Shown here in pieces: positions 32,678 through 40,779 of a DNA stretch of 64,000 nucleotides. Positions within the stretch are counted from its first letter, which is position 1. Each line of letters opens with the position of its first letter. The position numbers and the translations under genes are program-made. The notes under the pieces were generated by a model. It ran no database searches. It was not told where the DNA came from and saw nothing but the letters and a program-made list of their open reading frames with translations. The DNA is from Leifsonia sp. Leaf336 (GTDB taxonomy: Bacteria; Actinomycetota; Actinomycetes; Actinomycetales; Microbacteriaceae), in assembly GCF_001423695.1 (NCBI RefSeq), contig NZ_LMOZ01000003.1, positions 744,070-808,069 on the forward strand, in the 5' to 3' direction.

Positions 32678-33565
32678 ATGACCATCGAACTCACTCTCAA
32701 CAACGGCGTCACGATGCCCGCGCTCGGGCTCGGCGTCTTCCAGAGCCCGCCGGAGGAGACCACCGCCGCCGTGGAGGCCGCGCTCGCGACGGGCTACCGG
32801 CACATCGACACCGCGGCGGCCTACGGCAACGAGCGGGAGGTCGGCGAGGGCATCCGCCGCTCCGGCCTCCACCGGTCGGAGGTGTTCGTCGAGACCAAGG
32901 TGTGGGTGTCGGACTACGGGTACGACGAGACCCTGCACGCGTGGGAGAAGGCCACCGGAAAGCTCGGGATCGAGCAGTTGGACCTCCTCATCCTCCACCA
33001 GCCCGCTCCCGACCGTTTCGAGAAGACGATAGCGGCGTACAAGGCTCTGGAGTCCCTCCTCGCCGACGGCAAGGTGCGCGCGATCGGCGTCAGCAACTTC
33101 ATGCCGCAGCACCTCGAGCGCCTGCTCGCCGAGACGAGCGTCGTGCCGGCGGTGAACCAGGTGGAGCTCCACCCGTACTTCGCGCAGCCGGAGGTGCAGG
33201 CCGCCGACGCGGCAGCGGGCATCGTCACTCAGGCGTGGTCGCCGATCGGCGGGATCACCTTCTACCCCGGCTGGGGCGAGCAGCGCCGCAACGTCATGGA
33301 GGACCCGGTGCTCGCCGAGCTCGCCGCCGCGCACGGCAAGTCGCCGGCCCAGATCATGCTGCGCTGGCACCTCCAGCAGGGCCGGTCGGCCATCCCGAAG
33401 TCGGTGAATCCCGGTCGCATCGCCGAGAACTTCGACGTCTTCGACTTCGAGCTCAGCGACGCCGACCTGGCCCGCATCGATGCCCTCGACACCGGCGTGC
33501 GCAACGGCCCCGACCCCGACGTGCCCCGGCCCGAGCGCTTCGCGATGGTGATCCCGGAGGCGTGA
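32678..33565 (+). CDS. aldo/keto reductase (2,5-diketo-D-gluconate reductase type)
   Basis: 295 residues, AKR5-like. Catalytic Asp and Tyr in HIDTAAAYGNE, Lys in VFVETKVWV, His in DLLILHQPAP; cofactor motif IPKSVNPGRIAENFDVFDF. It reduces small aldehydes, ketones or keto-sugars with NADPH. ATG 32678 lies six bases after TAGCGT (32666-32671), so the message is probably leaderless. It is monocistronic and not obviously tied to neighbours. Confidence 0.88.
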   Translation: MTIELTLNNGVTMPALGLGVFQSPPEETTAAVEAALATGYRHIDTAAAYGNEREVGEGIRRSGLHRSEVFVETKVWVSDYGYDETLHAWEKATGKLGIEQLDLLILHQPAPDRFEKTIAAYKALESLLADGKVRAIGVSNFMPQHLERLLAETSVVPAVNQVELHPYFAQPEVQAADAAAGIVTQAWSPIGGITFYPGWGEQRRNVMEDPVLAELAAAHGKSPAQIMLRWHLQQGRSAIPKSVNPGRIAENFDVFDFELSDADLARIDALDTGVRNGPDPDVPRPERFAMVIPEA

Positions 33566-33621
33566 GGCCACACGATCTTGACGCTCCCCACCGCGCGCGC
33601 CCGCGTCTACACTCGGGTCTC

Positions 33622-34026
33622 GTGTTCAGGAAGCACCGCGGATCCGGCGACGACCAGGCGGCGATCGACCGCTATGAGTACGTGCTCGCGACAGGCCAGC
33701 CCGATCAGCTCTACCGCGTGCACGCGGAGGCGTTCGCCGCGTTGACCGACGAGCAGCGCTCCGATCTGCGCGGCCGGCTCTCCGCCGAGATCGCCGACGA
33801 GGCCGACCGGCCCGTCGACGACCGGCCGGAGACGCTCGCCCGTGTGGCGACCGACCTGGACGCCTCCCGGCCCGGCGAGCTCACCCGGATCCTCGGGCCG
33901 CTGCTGCCGGTCATCGCCGCGCACATCATGGCCTCCCCGGTGGCGATCGCGCTGTTCCCCTACGGCTATGCGGCGGGCACCAGTCAGTGGTCCACCGACG
34001 CCGAGGAGGACGGCGAGTTCTTCTGA
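33622..34026 (+). CDS. hypothetical protein (134 aa)
   Basis: GTG 33622 follows TACACT (33608-33613) by eight bases. The product begins with a basic segment, continues with YEYVLATGQPDQLYRVHAEAFAALTDEQRSDLRGRL and ends in a small hydrophobic helix (LLPVIAAHIMASPVAIALFPYGYAAG) and an acidic tail. Similar short actinobacterial proteins occur, but I cannot assign a function. It is soluble or peripherally membrane-associated by composition. Confidence 0.6.
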   Translation: MFRKHRGSGDDQAAIDRYEYVLATGQPDQLYRVHAEAFAALTDEQRSDLRGRLSAEIADEADRPVDDRPETLARVATDLDASRPGELTRILGPLLPVIAAHIMASPVAIALFPYGYAAGTSQWSTDAEEDGEFF

Positions 34027-34189
34027 GCTCCGCGGCCCCGGCGACCGAATTGAGTGGTTCTCCGCACCTCGCGGTCGCACGCGCCTCAGGTTGAGGGGTG
34101 TCCCGTATAGCCGGTCGGTCGCCGCCAGGAGGAATGTGTCTCGCGGCGGCGCACCCCCGTGCGCCGGAGGACCCAGAAGGAGATCAGAC

Positions 34190-35410
34190 ATGTCCATCGC
34201 CGCACCGCACTCCGGCACCGACCAGAGCGACGACCCGACCGCCATCCGACCGTTCCGCGTGGACGTGCCCCAGGCCGATCTCGACGATCTGAAGCGACGG
34301 CTCCGCGAAACGCGCCTGCCCGAGCGGGAGACCGTCGACGACACGTCGCAGGGCGTGCGCCTGCAGGTCGTGAACGACCTGCTCGAGTACTGGCGCGACC
34401 ATCACGACTGGCGCGGGGTGGAGGCCCGGCTCAACAGCCTCCCTCAGTTCGTCACCGAGATCGACGGTCTCGACATCCACTTCATCCACGTGAAGTCGCG
34501 GCACGAAGGCGCCCTGCCGATGATCGTCACGCACGGCTGGCCCGGCTCCGTCATCGAGCAGTTGAAGATCGTCGGCCCGCTGACCGACCCGACCATGTAC
34601 GGCGCGAGCGCCGAAGACGCGTTCGACCTGGTCATCCCGTCGCTGCCCGGCCACGGGTTCTCGGCCAAGCCGGATAAGCCGGGCTGGGACCCGATCCGGA
34701 TCGCGCGCGCCTGGGCCGAGCTGATGCGGCGCCTCGGCTACGACCGCTACGTCGCGCAGGGCGGCGACTGGGGCAACGCCGTCACCGAGCAGCTCGCGCT
34801 GCTGAAGCCCGACGGCCTGATCGGCATCCACACCAACATGCCGGCGACCGTGCCCGACGAGATCCAGGCCGCGCTCGACGCCCACGAGGACCCGCCAGCC
34901 GACCTCGACGCCGAGGAGCGGTACGCCTGGGACCAGCTGGCATTCTTCTACGCGCACGGCCTGGCCTACGCGCAGGAGATGGGAGGGCGCCCGCAGACGC
35001 TCTACGCCCTCGCCGACTCGCCGGTCGGGCTCGCCGCGTGGATGCTCGACCACGACGCCCGCAGCTACGACCTGATCGCCCGCGTCTTCGCCGGCGGCAC
35101 CGAGGGGCTGACCCGCGACGACGTGCTCGACAACGCGACGCTGTACTGGCTGACCAACACGGCGGTGTCGTCCGCGCGCCTCTACTGGGAGAGCAAGCTG
35201 GCGTTCTTCGCGCCGAAGGGCGTGCCGGTGCCGACCGGGGTGAGCGTCTTCCCGGACGAGATCTACGCCGCCCCGCGCAGCTGGGCCACGCGGGCGTACC
35301 CGCAGCTCATCCACTTCAACCGCTTAGAGAAGGGTGGCCACTTCGCGGCCTGGGAGCAGCCCGAGCTGTTCTCGGAGGAGGTCCGGGCGGCGTTCCGGTC
35401 GCTGCGATGA
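34190..35410 (+). CDS. epoxide hydrolase (EHN domain, alpha/beta hydrolase)
   Basis: 406 residues. N-terminal epoxide-hydrolase domain (IRPFRVDVPQADLDDLKRRLRETRLP), then the alpha/beta fold: oxyanion HGWPGS, nucleophile Asp in GGDWGN, and C-terminal His in KGGHFAAWEQPE. Microsomal-type enzymes hydrolyse epoxides to diols. ATG 34190 has AAGGAG upstream. The last base pairs overlap the next start (ATGA). It is the first gene of a three-gene operon with a second hydrolase and a thioredoxin-like protein. The 163-bp gap before it holds no gene; an inverted repeat (GCGACCG at 34041, CGGTCGC at 34072) is visible there. Confidence 0.9.
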   Translation: MSIAAPHSGTDQSDDPTAIRPFRVDVPQADLDDLKRRLRETRLPERETVDDTSQGVRLQVVNDLLEYWRDHHDWRGVEARLNSLPQFVTEIDGLDIHFIHVKSRHEGALPMIVTHGWPGSVIEQLKIVGPLTDPTMYGASAEDAFDLVIPSLPGHGFSAKPDKPGWDPIRIARAWAELMRRLGYDRYVAQGGDWGNAVTEQLALLKPDGLIGIHTNMPATVPDEIQAALDAHEDPPADLDAEERYAWDQLAFFYAHGLAYAQEMGGRPQTLYALADSPVGLAAWMLDHDARSYDLIARVFAGGTEGLTRDDVLDNATLYWLTNTAVSSARLYWESKLAFFAPKGVPVPTGVSVFPDEIYAAPRSWATRAYPQLIHFNRLEKGGHFAAWEQPELFSEEVRAAFRSLR

Positions 35411-36360
35411 GCGACGCGACGGGAGGCCTCGCGCACGTGACGGCGGGCGAGCTCGACGTCGAGTACGCGGACGTCGGGCCTCGCGACGGGCCGGCCGTGC
35501 TGCTGCTGCACGGCTGGCCGTACGACCTCCACAGCTTCGACGAGGCCGCCGGGATGCTCGCGGCCGACGGCTACCGCGTGCTCGTGCCGAACCTCCGCGG
35601 ATACGGCGGCACCCGGTTCCGCTCGGACGACGCCGTGCGGAACGGGGAGCAGGCGGTCTTCGCGACGGACGCGGTGGCGTTCCTCGACGCCCTCGGCATC
35701 GGCGATGTCGTCGTCGGCGGATTCGACTGGGGAGCCCGCACGGCGAACGTCCTCGCCGCCCTCTGGCCCGAGCGCTGCCGCGGACAGGTCGCCGTCAGCG
35801 GGTACCTGATCGGCAGCCAGGAGGCGAACGCCCAGCCGCTGCCTCCCGCCGCCGAGCTCTCGTGGTGGTACCAGTTCTACTTCGCCACCGAGCGCGGGAG
35901 GCTGGGCTACGACCGCAACCGCGACGAGTTCGCGCGGCTGATCTGGCACACCGCCTCCCCGCAGTGGCAGTTCGACGAGGCGACGTTCCCGCGCACCGCC
36001 GCATCGTTCGCCAACCCCGACCACGTCGACATCGTCATCCACAACTACCGGTGGCGACTCGGCCTGGCCGACGGGGAGGCCGCGCACGCCGACCTCGAGC
36101 AGCGGCTCGCCGCCCGCCCGACCATCGCGGTGCCGACGATCACGCTGGAGGGCGACGCCAACGGCGCACCGCATCCCCCGGCCGAGGCCTACCGCGACCG
36201 GTTCACCGGGCCGTACGAGCACCGCGAGGTCGCCGGAGGGATCGGGCACGACCTCCCGCAGGAGGCGCCGCGCGCGTTCGCCGATGCGATCGTCGACGTG
36301 GACGCGATGGCCCGCCGGGCCGGCGAGAGCGCGGGGAGGGCGGTGCACAATGGCCGATGA
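35407..36360 (+). CDS. alpha/beta hydrolase (epoxide hydrolase/haloalkane dehalogenase-like)
   Basis: 317 residues: HGWPYD oxyanion motif, nucleophile Asp in GGFDWGART (G-x-D type rather than Ser), and C-terminal GIGHDLPQEAP with the catalytic His. The Asp nucleophile points to epoxide hydrolase or dehalogenase chemistry. Its start overlaps the upstream epoxide hydrolase stop, and its end overlaps the downstream gene, so the three are coupled. Confidence 0.85.
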   Translation: MSDATGGLAHVTAGELDVEYADVGPRDGPAVLLLHGWPYDLHSFDEAAGMLAADGYRVLVPNLRGYGGTRFRSDDAVRNGEQAVFATDAVAFLDALGIGDVVVGGFDWGARTANVLAALWPERCRGQVAVSGYLIGSQEANAQPLPPAAELSWWYQFYFATERGRLGYDRNRDEFARLIWHTASPQWQFDEATFPRTAASFANPDHVDIVIHNYRWRLGLADGEAAHADLEQRLAARPTIAVPTITLEGDANGAPHPPAEAYRDRFTGPYEHREVAGGIGHDLPQEAPRAFADAIVDVDAMARRAGESAGRAVHNGR

Positions 36361-37384
36361 GGAGGCGACCCGTCGCCCGTTGCGGTCGATCCTGCACCAC
36401 CGGTCGGAGGACCGGCTGCCCGACGAGGGCGCCCTCGCCCCGTTCACGCGCGCCAGCGCCTGGCTCAACTCGCCGCCGCTGACGCCGGACGGCCTGCGCG
36501 GCCGGGTCGTGCTGGTCGACTTCTGGACGTTCACCTGCGTCAACTGGCTCCGCACCGCGCCGTACCTGCGGGCATGGCACGCGAAGTACGCGAGCGCGGG
36601 GTTGACGATCGTCGGCGTCCACACGCCGGAGTTCGGGTTCGAGCACGACCTCCCGACGGTGACCGACCGTGTGCACGCGCTCGGAATCGAGTATCCCGTC
36701 GCCGTCGACAGCGAGTACGGCGTCTGGAGCGACTTCGCCAACCAGTACTGGCCCGCCGTCTACATCGCCGACGCGAGCGGGAGGCTGCGCTACCACCACT
36801 ACGGAGAGGGCGAGTACGCGATGACCGAGATGGTCGTGCAGCAGCTCCTCCACGATGCGGGTGCGACCGGAGTGGACGGCGAGCTCGTGTCGCCTCAGCC
36901 GGAGGGGCTGGAGGTCGCTGCGGACTGGGCGACGCTGCGCTCGCCGGAGACGTACCTGGGGTACGCGCAGAGCAGCGGGTTCGTCTCGGAGATCGACGGG
37001 CTGTACGACCAGTCGCACGACTATCCCGGCGGCGGAGGGCTGAGCCTCAACGAGTGGGACCTCGTCGGCCGCTGGACCCAGACGCGCGACTTCGCCCAGC
37101 TGGACGAGCCGGGAGGGCGCATCGCGTTCGCATTCCGCGCGCGCGACGTCAACCTCGTCATGGGACCGGCGTCGGGCGGAGCCGCGGTGCCCTTCCGGGT
37201 CTTGCTCGACGGGAGGCCGCCCGGCGACGATCACGGAACCGACGTCGACGCGGACGGCCGCGGCCTCCTCGACGAGCAGAACACCTACCAGCTGATCCGT
37301 CAGCACGACCGCGTCGCGACGCGGCTGTTCGAGATCGAATTCGAGTCGCCGGGAGCGGAGGCCTACTGCTTCACGTTCGGGTGA
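36350..37384 (+). CDS. thioredoxin-like (redoxin) protein with a C-terminal beta domain, single active-site Cys
   Basis: 344 residues. The first ~190 form a redoxin fold resembling the extracytoplasmic part of DipZ: WTFTCVNWLRTAPYLRAWHAKY and VDSEYGVWSDFANQYWPAVY. The usual CxxC is CVNW here, so the second Cys is missing. The C-terminal ~150 residues (YLGYAQSSGF to VPFRVLLDGRPPGDDHGTDVDADG) match the DipZ/TlpA-associated carbohydrate-binding-like domain. There is no signal peptide or TM, so it is cytoplasmic. Starts 11 bases inside the previous gene. Thiol peroxidase or reductase activity would need a different resolving thiol. Confidence 0.78.
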   Translation: MADEEATRRPLRSILHHRSEDRLPDEGALAPFTRASAWLNSPPLTPDGLRGRVVLVDFWTFTCVNWLRTAPYLRAWHAKYASAGLTIVGVHTPEFGFEHDLPTVTDRVHALGIEYPVAVDSEYGVWSDFANQYWPAVYIADASGRLRYHHYGEGEYAMTEMVVQQLLHDAGATGVDGELVSPQPEGLEVAADWATLRSPETYLGYAQSSGFVSEIDGLYDQSHDYPGGGGLSLNEWDLVGRWTQTRDFAQLDEPGGRIAFAFRARDVNLVMGPASGGAAVPFRVLLDGRPPGDDHGTDVDADGRGLLDEQNTYQLIRQHDRVATRLFEIEFESPGAEAYCFTFG

Positions 37385-37396
37385 CCGGTGTGCCGA

Positions 37397-38305
37397 TCAC
37401 ACCACCCCGTGCCGCAGGGCGAACGCCGTCGCCTCGCTGCGTCGCGCCACGCCGATCTTGCGGTAGAGCGAGGTGATGTGGCGCTCGACCGTGCGGTCGC
37501 TCAGCCAGAGGACGCCCGCGATCTCCTTGTTGCTCAGACCTTGCGCGAGGAGGCCCAGCACTTCGACCTCCCGCCGGGTGAGGGCGGAGGGCGGCGACGG
37601 GAGGCCGTCGGTGGTCGCGGTGGTCGGGAGCGCCTCCTCCTGCGTGTCGCGAGAGGCGACCTCGGTCGGCGCGCCCTCCCTCCCCGCGTCGTGGAGGCGC
37701 CGGGCGACACCGGCGAGCTCGGGCGCCACCTCGTCGACCAGCGAGCGGAGCAGCCGCTGCTGGCGGTGGAGGGCGTGCTCGGCCGCCCGGCGGGCGTCGG
37801 TCTCGCGAGCGAGCCTCCGGGCGGTGTGGATGGCGATGGCGGCCTGGCCGACCGCGACGCGCAGCAGCTGCGTCTCGGTCGTGGTGGGGAAATCGGGCCG
37901 TGGGGCGGACACCACGACGGTTCCCGACCCCCAGGGCAGCGCGAGCGGGAGGGCGGCCGCGCGCGCCGAGCCCGGCCCGCCGATCGGGCGGCCTTCGAGA
38001 GCGCCGGCGTCCCTCCGCTGCGCCGCGCGGCCGAGCAGTCCGTCGGGAGGCCGCGGGCCGGACGGCCGCCAGACCTCCAGCGCGTCGCCGTCGTCGCCGT
38101 CGTCGAACCGCGCGTAGGCGCCGTCGAGCTGGAGCACGCCGAACAGCACGCTGATCAGGCCGGTCGCGATCTCGCGCGGCTCGTGGTCGACCCAGAGCGC
38201 GGGGAGGGCGAGGAGTGCGCTGAGGTCGCGCAGCCAGCGACGCGTGTCGGCCGCGGGCAGGTCGTCGCCCGGCACGCCGTCGCCCGGCGGCGGGTCCCCG
38301 GTCAT
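37397..38305 (-). CDS. LuxR-family regulator with GAF-like domain
   Basis: 302 residues. GAF-like region at about 30-165 (LLALPALWVDHEPREIATGLISVLFGVLQLDGAYARF), a linker helix, then the LuxR HTH at about 235-300 (LTRREVEVLGLLAQGLSNKEIAGVLWLSDRTVERHITSLYRKIGVARRSEA). Its ATG overlaps the end of the upstream MEDS gene (ATGA), so both are made together; the pair could form a sensor-regulator unit. It is convergent with the thioredoxin-like gene. Confidence 0.85.
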   Translation of the reverse strand: MTGDPPPGDGVPGDDLPAADTRRWLRDLSALLALPALWVDHEPREIATGLISVLFGVLQLDGAYARFDDGDDGDALEVWRPSGPRPPDGLLGRAAQRRDAGALEGRPIGGPGSARAAALPLALPWGSGTVVVSAPRPDFPTTTETQLLRVAVGQAAIAIHTARRLARETDARRAAEHALHRQQRLLRSLVDEVAPELAGVARRLHDAGREGAPTEVASRDTQEEALPTTATTDGLPSPPSALTRREVEVLGLLAQGLSNKEIAGVLWLSDRTVERHITSLYRKIGVARRSEATAFALRHGVV

Positions 38306-38940
38306 CCTGCACCGATGCCGCTCTCCGCGCGTTCCGCCAGGAATTGCGAGGGATCCACGAAGAACGGGTTCTCCTGCAGCATCCCGCCGAGGTAGACCAG
38401 CGGGTGGGTGCGCAGGATGTCGAGGATGAAGGTCCCGTCGAACCGGGACGTGTCGTACGAGCAGATCACCACGTGCTCGTGCCGCGCGTGGATGAAGTTG
38501 GCGCGCGCCTCGAACTCGATGAGGTGGTCCGCCGCGTCGTCGCGGCCGACCGCCCACCCCATGTCGGCGACCATCCGGATGCGCGGCGACGGCTGTGCGA
38601 CGAGCATCCGGTCGAGCAGGTCGAGCATCCGCGCCTGGTCGAACCGGCCGCTGCGCAGGTAGGTGTCGGTCCAGGTCCGCACGTCGCAGCGGTGCTCCTC
38701 GAGCAGCGCCGCCGCGTCGAAGCCGAGGTGACGGAGCCGGTTGACCGGCGCGGCGGCCAGCGCCGGGTCGACCAGGTACAGGAGGCGGTCGCCCTGTTCC
38801 ACCCCCTGGCGGACGAACGCGTCGAGCACGCATTCGTCGACGTCCTGCCCGTTCACGAAGGCGCAGACATGGCGGTAGTGGTCGAGCGCACCCCCGGCGA
38901 ACGTCGCGGGCGCGACCGAAGCCCGATCGTCATCCACCAT
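38302..38940 (-). CDS. MEDS-domain sensory protein
   Basis: 212 residues resembling the MEDS (methanogen/methylotroph DcmR sensory) domain: HYRHVCAFVNGQDVDECVLDAFVRQGVEQGDRLLYLV, then WTDTYLRSGRFDQARMLDLLDRML, EFEARANFI and VVICSYDTSRFDGTFILDILRTHP. In DcmR the domain senses dichloromethane-related signals; elsewhere its ligand is unknown and it often pairs with sigma-factor regulators or kinases. Here it is translationally coupled to a LuxR regulator. Confidence 0.8.
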   Translation of the reverse strand: MVDDDRASVAPATFAGGALDHYRHVCAFVNGQDVDECVLDAFVRQGVEQGDRLLYLVDPALAAAPVNRLRHLGFDAAALLEEHRCDVRTWTDTYLRSGRFDQARMLDLLDRMLVAQPSPRIRMVADMGWAVGRDDAADHLIEFEARANFIHARHEHVVICSYDTSRFDGTFILDILRTHPLVYLGGMLQENPFFVDPSQFLAERAESGIGAG

Positions 38941-39018
38941 GAGTCTCTCGATCCCGCACTCGGGGCAGAGGCTAGCGCAGCGCGTCGGCCGCGCACAACG
39001 AGTCCGGAGGGTCTGGGC

Positions 39019-40074
39019 CTACCGCCCTACGGTGCTCGCGCCCGGCCGCAGCTCGACCGGGAGCGTGACGCGTTCGTGGTGGTGGTCGGGGGCTGCTTCG
39101 TCGAGGACGAGCCGGATGGCCTCCTCTCCCATGCGGAAGCCAGGGAGGGTGATGGAGGTGAGGCTTACCCAGTCGGTGTACTCGCCGTCGTGCGTGCCGT
39201 CGAGTCCCATCACGGCGACGTCCTCCGGGATGCGCAGGTCGCCGCGCTCGCGGAGCACGGTGAGCGCACCGATGGCGAGATCGTCGGTGAGGGCGACGAA
39301 GGCGAAGCGCTCGGCGGGGCCGTCCCCGCCGTCCACGATCTCGGCGAGGAGGTCGGCCATGGCCGTTCGGCCGTGCTCGACGCGCAGGCCCTCGGTCACG
39401 ATCACGGTGAGGTCCAGCCCGAGGCGGGCGGCGGCCTCCTCGATGCCGGAGCGGCGATCGGCGATGGGCTGGGCGGCGTCCGGCGGTGTGAAGTAGTACA
39501 CGCGCCGGATGCCGAGCTCGGCCATGTGCTCGCCGGCGATGCGGCCGGCCTGCCGGTTGTCCATCAGCACCGAGCACCAGTCGCCGGGCTGGTCGTAATT
39601 GATGACGACGATCGGGCGCACGTGGCCGCGGATGCGGTTGATCCCGTCGGTGGGGTCGCTCATCGCGGCGTAGAGGATGCCGCTCGTGCGCTCCTCGGCG
39701 AAGAAGTCGAGGAGCGGATCCTGCTGATCGGTCACCACCAGCGGCTCGAAGGACTCGAACGCGTAGACCGCGTTGGCCATCAGCAGGCTGAGGCCCTTGC
39801 GGCCGGCCGTGATCTGGGCGCCCCGGGCGATGTCGACGAAGAGCCGGTTGATGATGTCGGGCACGATCAGGCCGATGCCGTCGCTGCGGCTGCGCTTGAG
39901 GTCGCGGGCGGCCGCGTTGCGGATGTAGCCGAGCCGCTCGATCGCCGCGCGGACCTTGTCCCTCGTCGCCGGGGTGACTCGCGAGGGCTGGTTCATCACG
40001 TTGGACACCGTCGCCAGCGAGACTCCAGCCTCTTGCGCGACCGCCTGCATGGTGGGCAGTTTGTCACCCGTCAT
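39019..40074 (-). CDS. LacI-family regulator (orphan)
   Basis: 351 residues. HTH MQAVAQEAGVSLATVSNVMNQ and hinge RNAAARDLKRSRS. Sensor domain: GLIVPDIINRLFVDIARG, VVINYDQPGDWCSVLMDN, VALTDDLAIGALTVLRERG, VAVMGLDGTHDGEYTDWVSLTSI. No sugar-transport genes adjoin it, so its target may be remote. ATG 40074 is taken; ATG 40107 is an alternative. Confidence 0.85.
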   Translation of the reverse strand: MTGDKLPTMQAVAQEAGVSLATVSNVMNQPSRVTPATRDKVRAAIERLGYIRNAAARDLKRSRSDGIGLIVPDIINRLFVDIARGAQITAGRKGLSLLMANAVYAFESFEPLVVTDQQDPLLDFFAEERTSGILYAAMSDPTDGINRIRGHVRPIVVINYDQPGDWCSVLMDNRQAGRIAGEHMAELGIRRVYYFTPPDAAQPIADRRSGIEEAAARLGLDLTVIVTEGLRVEHGRTAMADLLAEIVDGGDGPAERFAFVALTDDLAIGALTVLRERGDLRIPEDVAVMGLDGTHDGEYTDWVSLTSITLPGFRMGEEAIRLVLDEAAPDHHHERVTLPVELRPGASTVGR

Positions 40075-40144
40075 GGCGGTGTGGTCTCCTCGGGCTGATC
40101 CGGACATCTGGCGCCATCATCTCATCCCGCCGGCCGGGAGGGAC

Positions 40145-40693
40145 TCAAAGGTCCTGGCGGCTCCGGAACGCGATCATGTTCATCCGGTTGCCGCAACGCA
40201 CACTGCAGAACCGCTTGGAGCCGTTGCGGGAGAGGTCGAGCAGGAGGCCGTCGCAGTCGTCGGCCGCGCAGCTGCGCAGGCGGTCGTTCTCGTTCGAGCG
40301 GATCACGTCGACGAGCGCGAGCGCGATCTCGACACGGATGCGTTCGGCGAGCGGCGCGTCCTGCGAGGTGGCGTGCAGGTGCCAGTCGAACCCGTCGTGA
40401 CGCATCAGGTAGGGGGAGGCGTGCGCGTCCGCGAGCATCGCGTTGACCTCGCCGACGGCCTCGTCGCGGGGCAGGGTCCAGGCGCGCCGCAGCCGCTCCC
40501 GGGTCTCGTGCACCTGGCGGAGCTCCTCCTCGTCTCCGTCGATCCGTCCCGAGTACTGGTTCTCGTGCAGCAGGGCGACCAGGAGGTCGGGTGTCGCGAG
40601 CTCGTCGTCACCGCTGCGGGAGGCGCTCGGCACGGTGTTGCAGAGCACGACCGCGAACCGGAGGGCCTCTTCCGCGTCAGGGGCAAAATGCAA
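40145..40693 (-). CDS. CGNR zinc-finger (ABATE-domain) regulator
   Basis: 182 residues. An N-terminal ABATE-type helical domain is followed by the CGNR zinc finger with four Cys: RSCAADDCDGLLLDLSRNGSKRFCSVRCGNRMN. The family is thought to bind DNA and regulate stress responses; direct evidence is thin. The start is TTG 40693 with AAGGAG five bases upstream. It is divergent from an EamA exporter, which may be its target. Confidence 0.85.
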   Translation of the reverse strand: MHFAPDAEEALRFAVVLCNTVPSASRSGDDELATPDLLVALLHENQYSGRIDGDEEELRQVHETRERLRRAWTLPRDEAVGEVNAMLADAHASPYLMRHDGFDWHLHATSQDAPLAERIRVEIALALVDVIRSNENDRLRSCAADDCDGLLLDLSRNGSKRFCSVRCGNRMNMIAFRSRQDL

Positions 40694-40779
40694 GTTGACT
40701 CCTTACGTCGGCGAGTACTAGCGTCAGGATCATAACGCACGACGACCCTGACATCCCCAGATTTCGACAGGCGGCTCCC

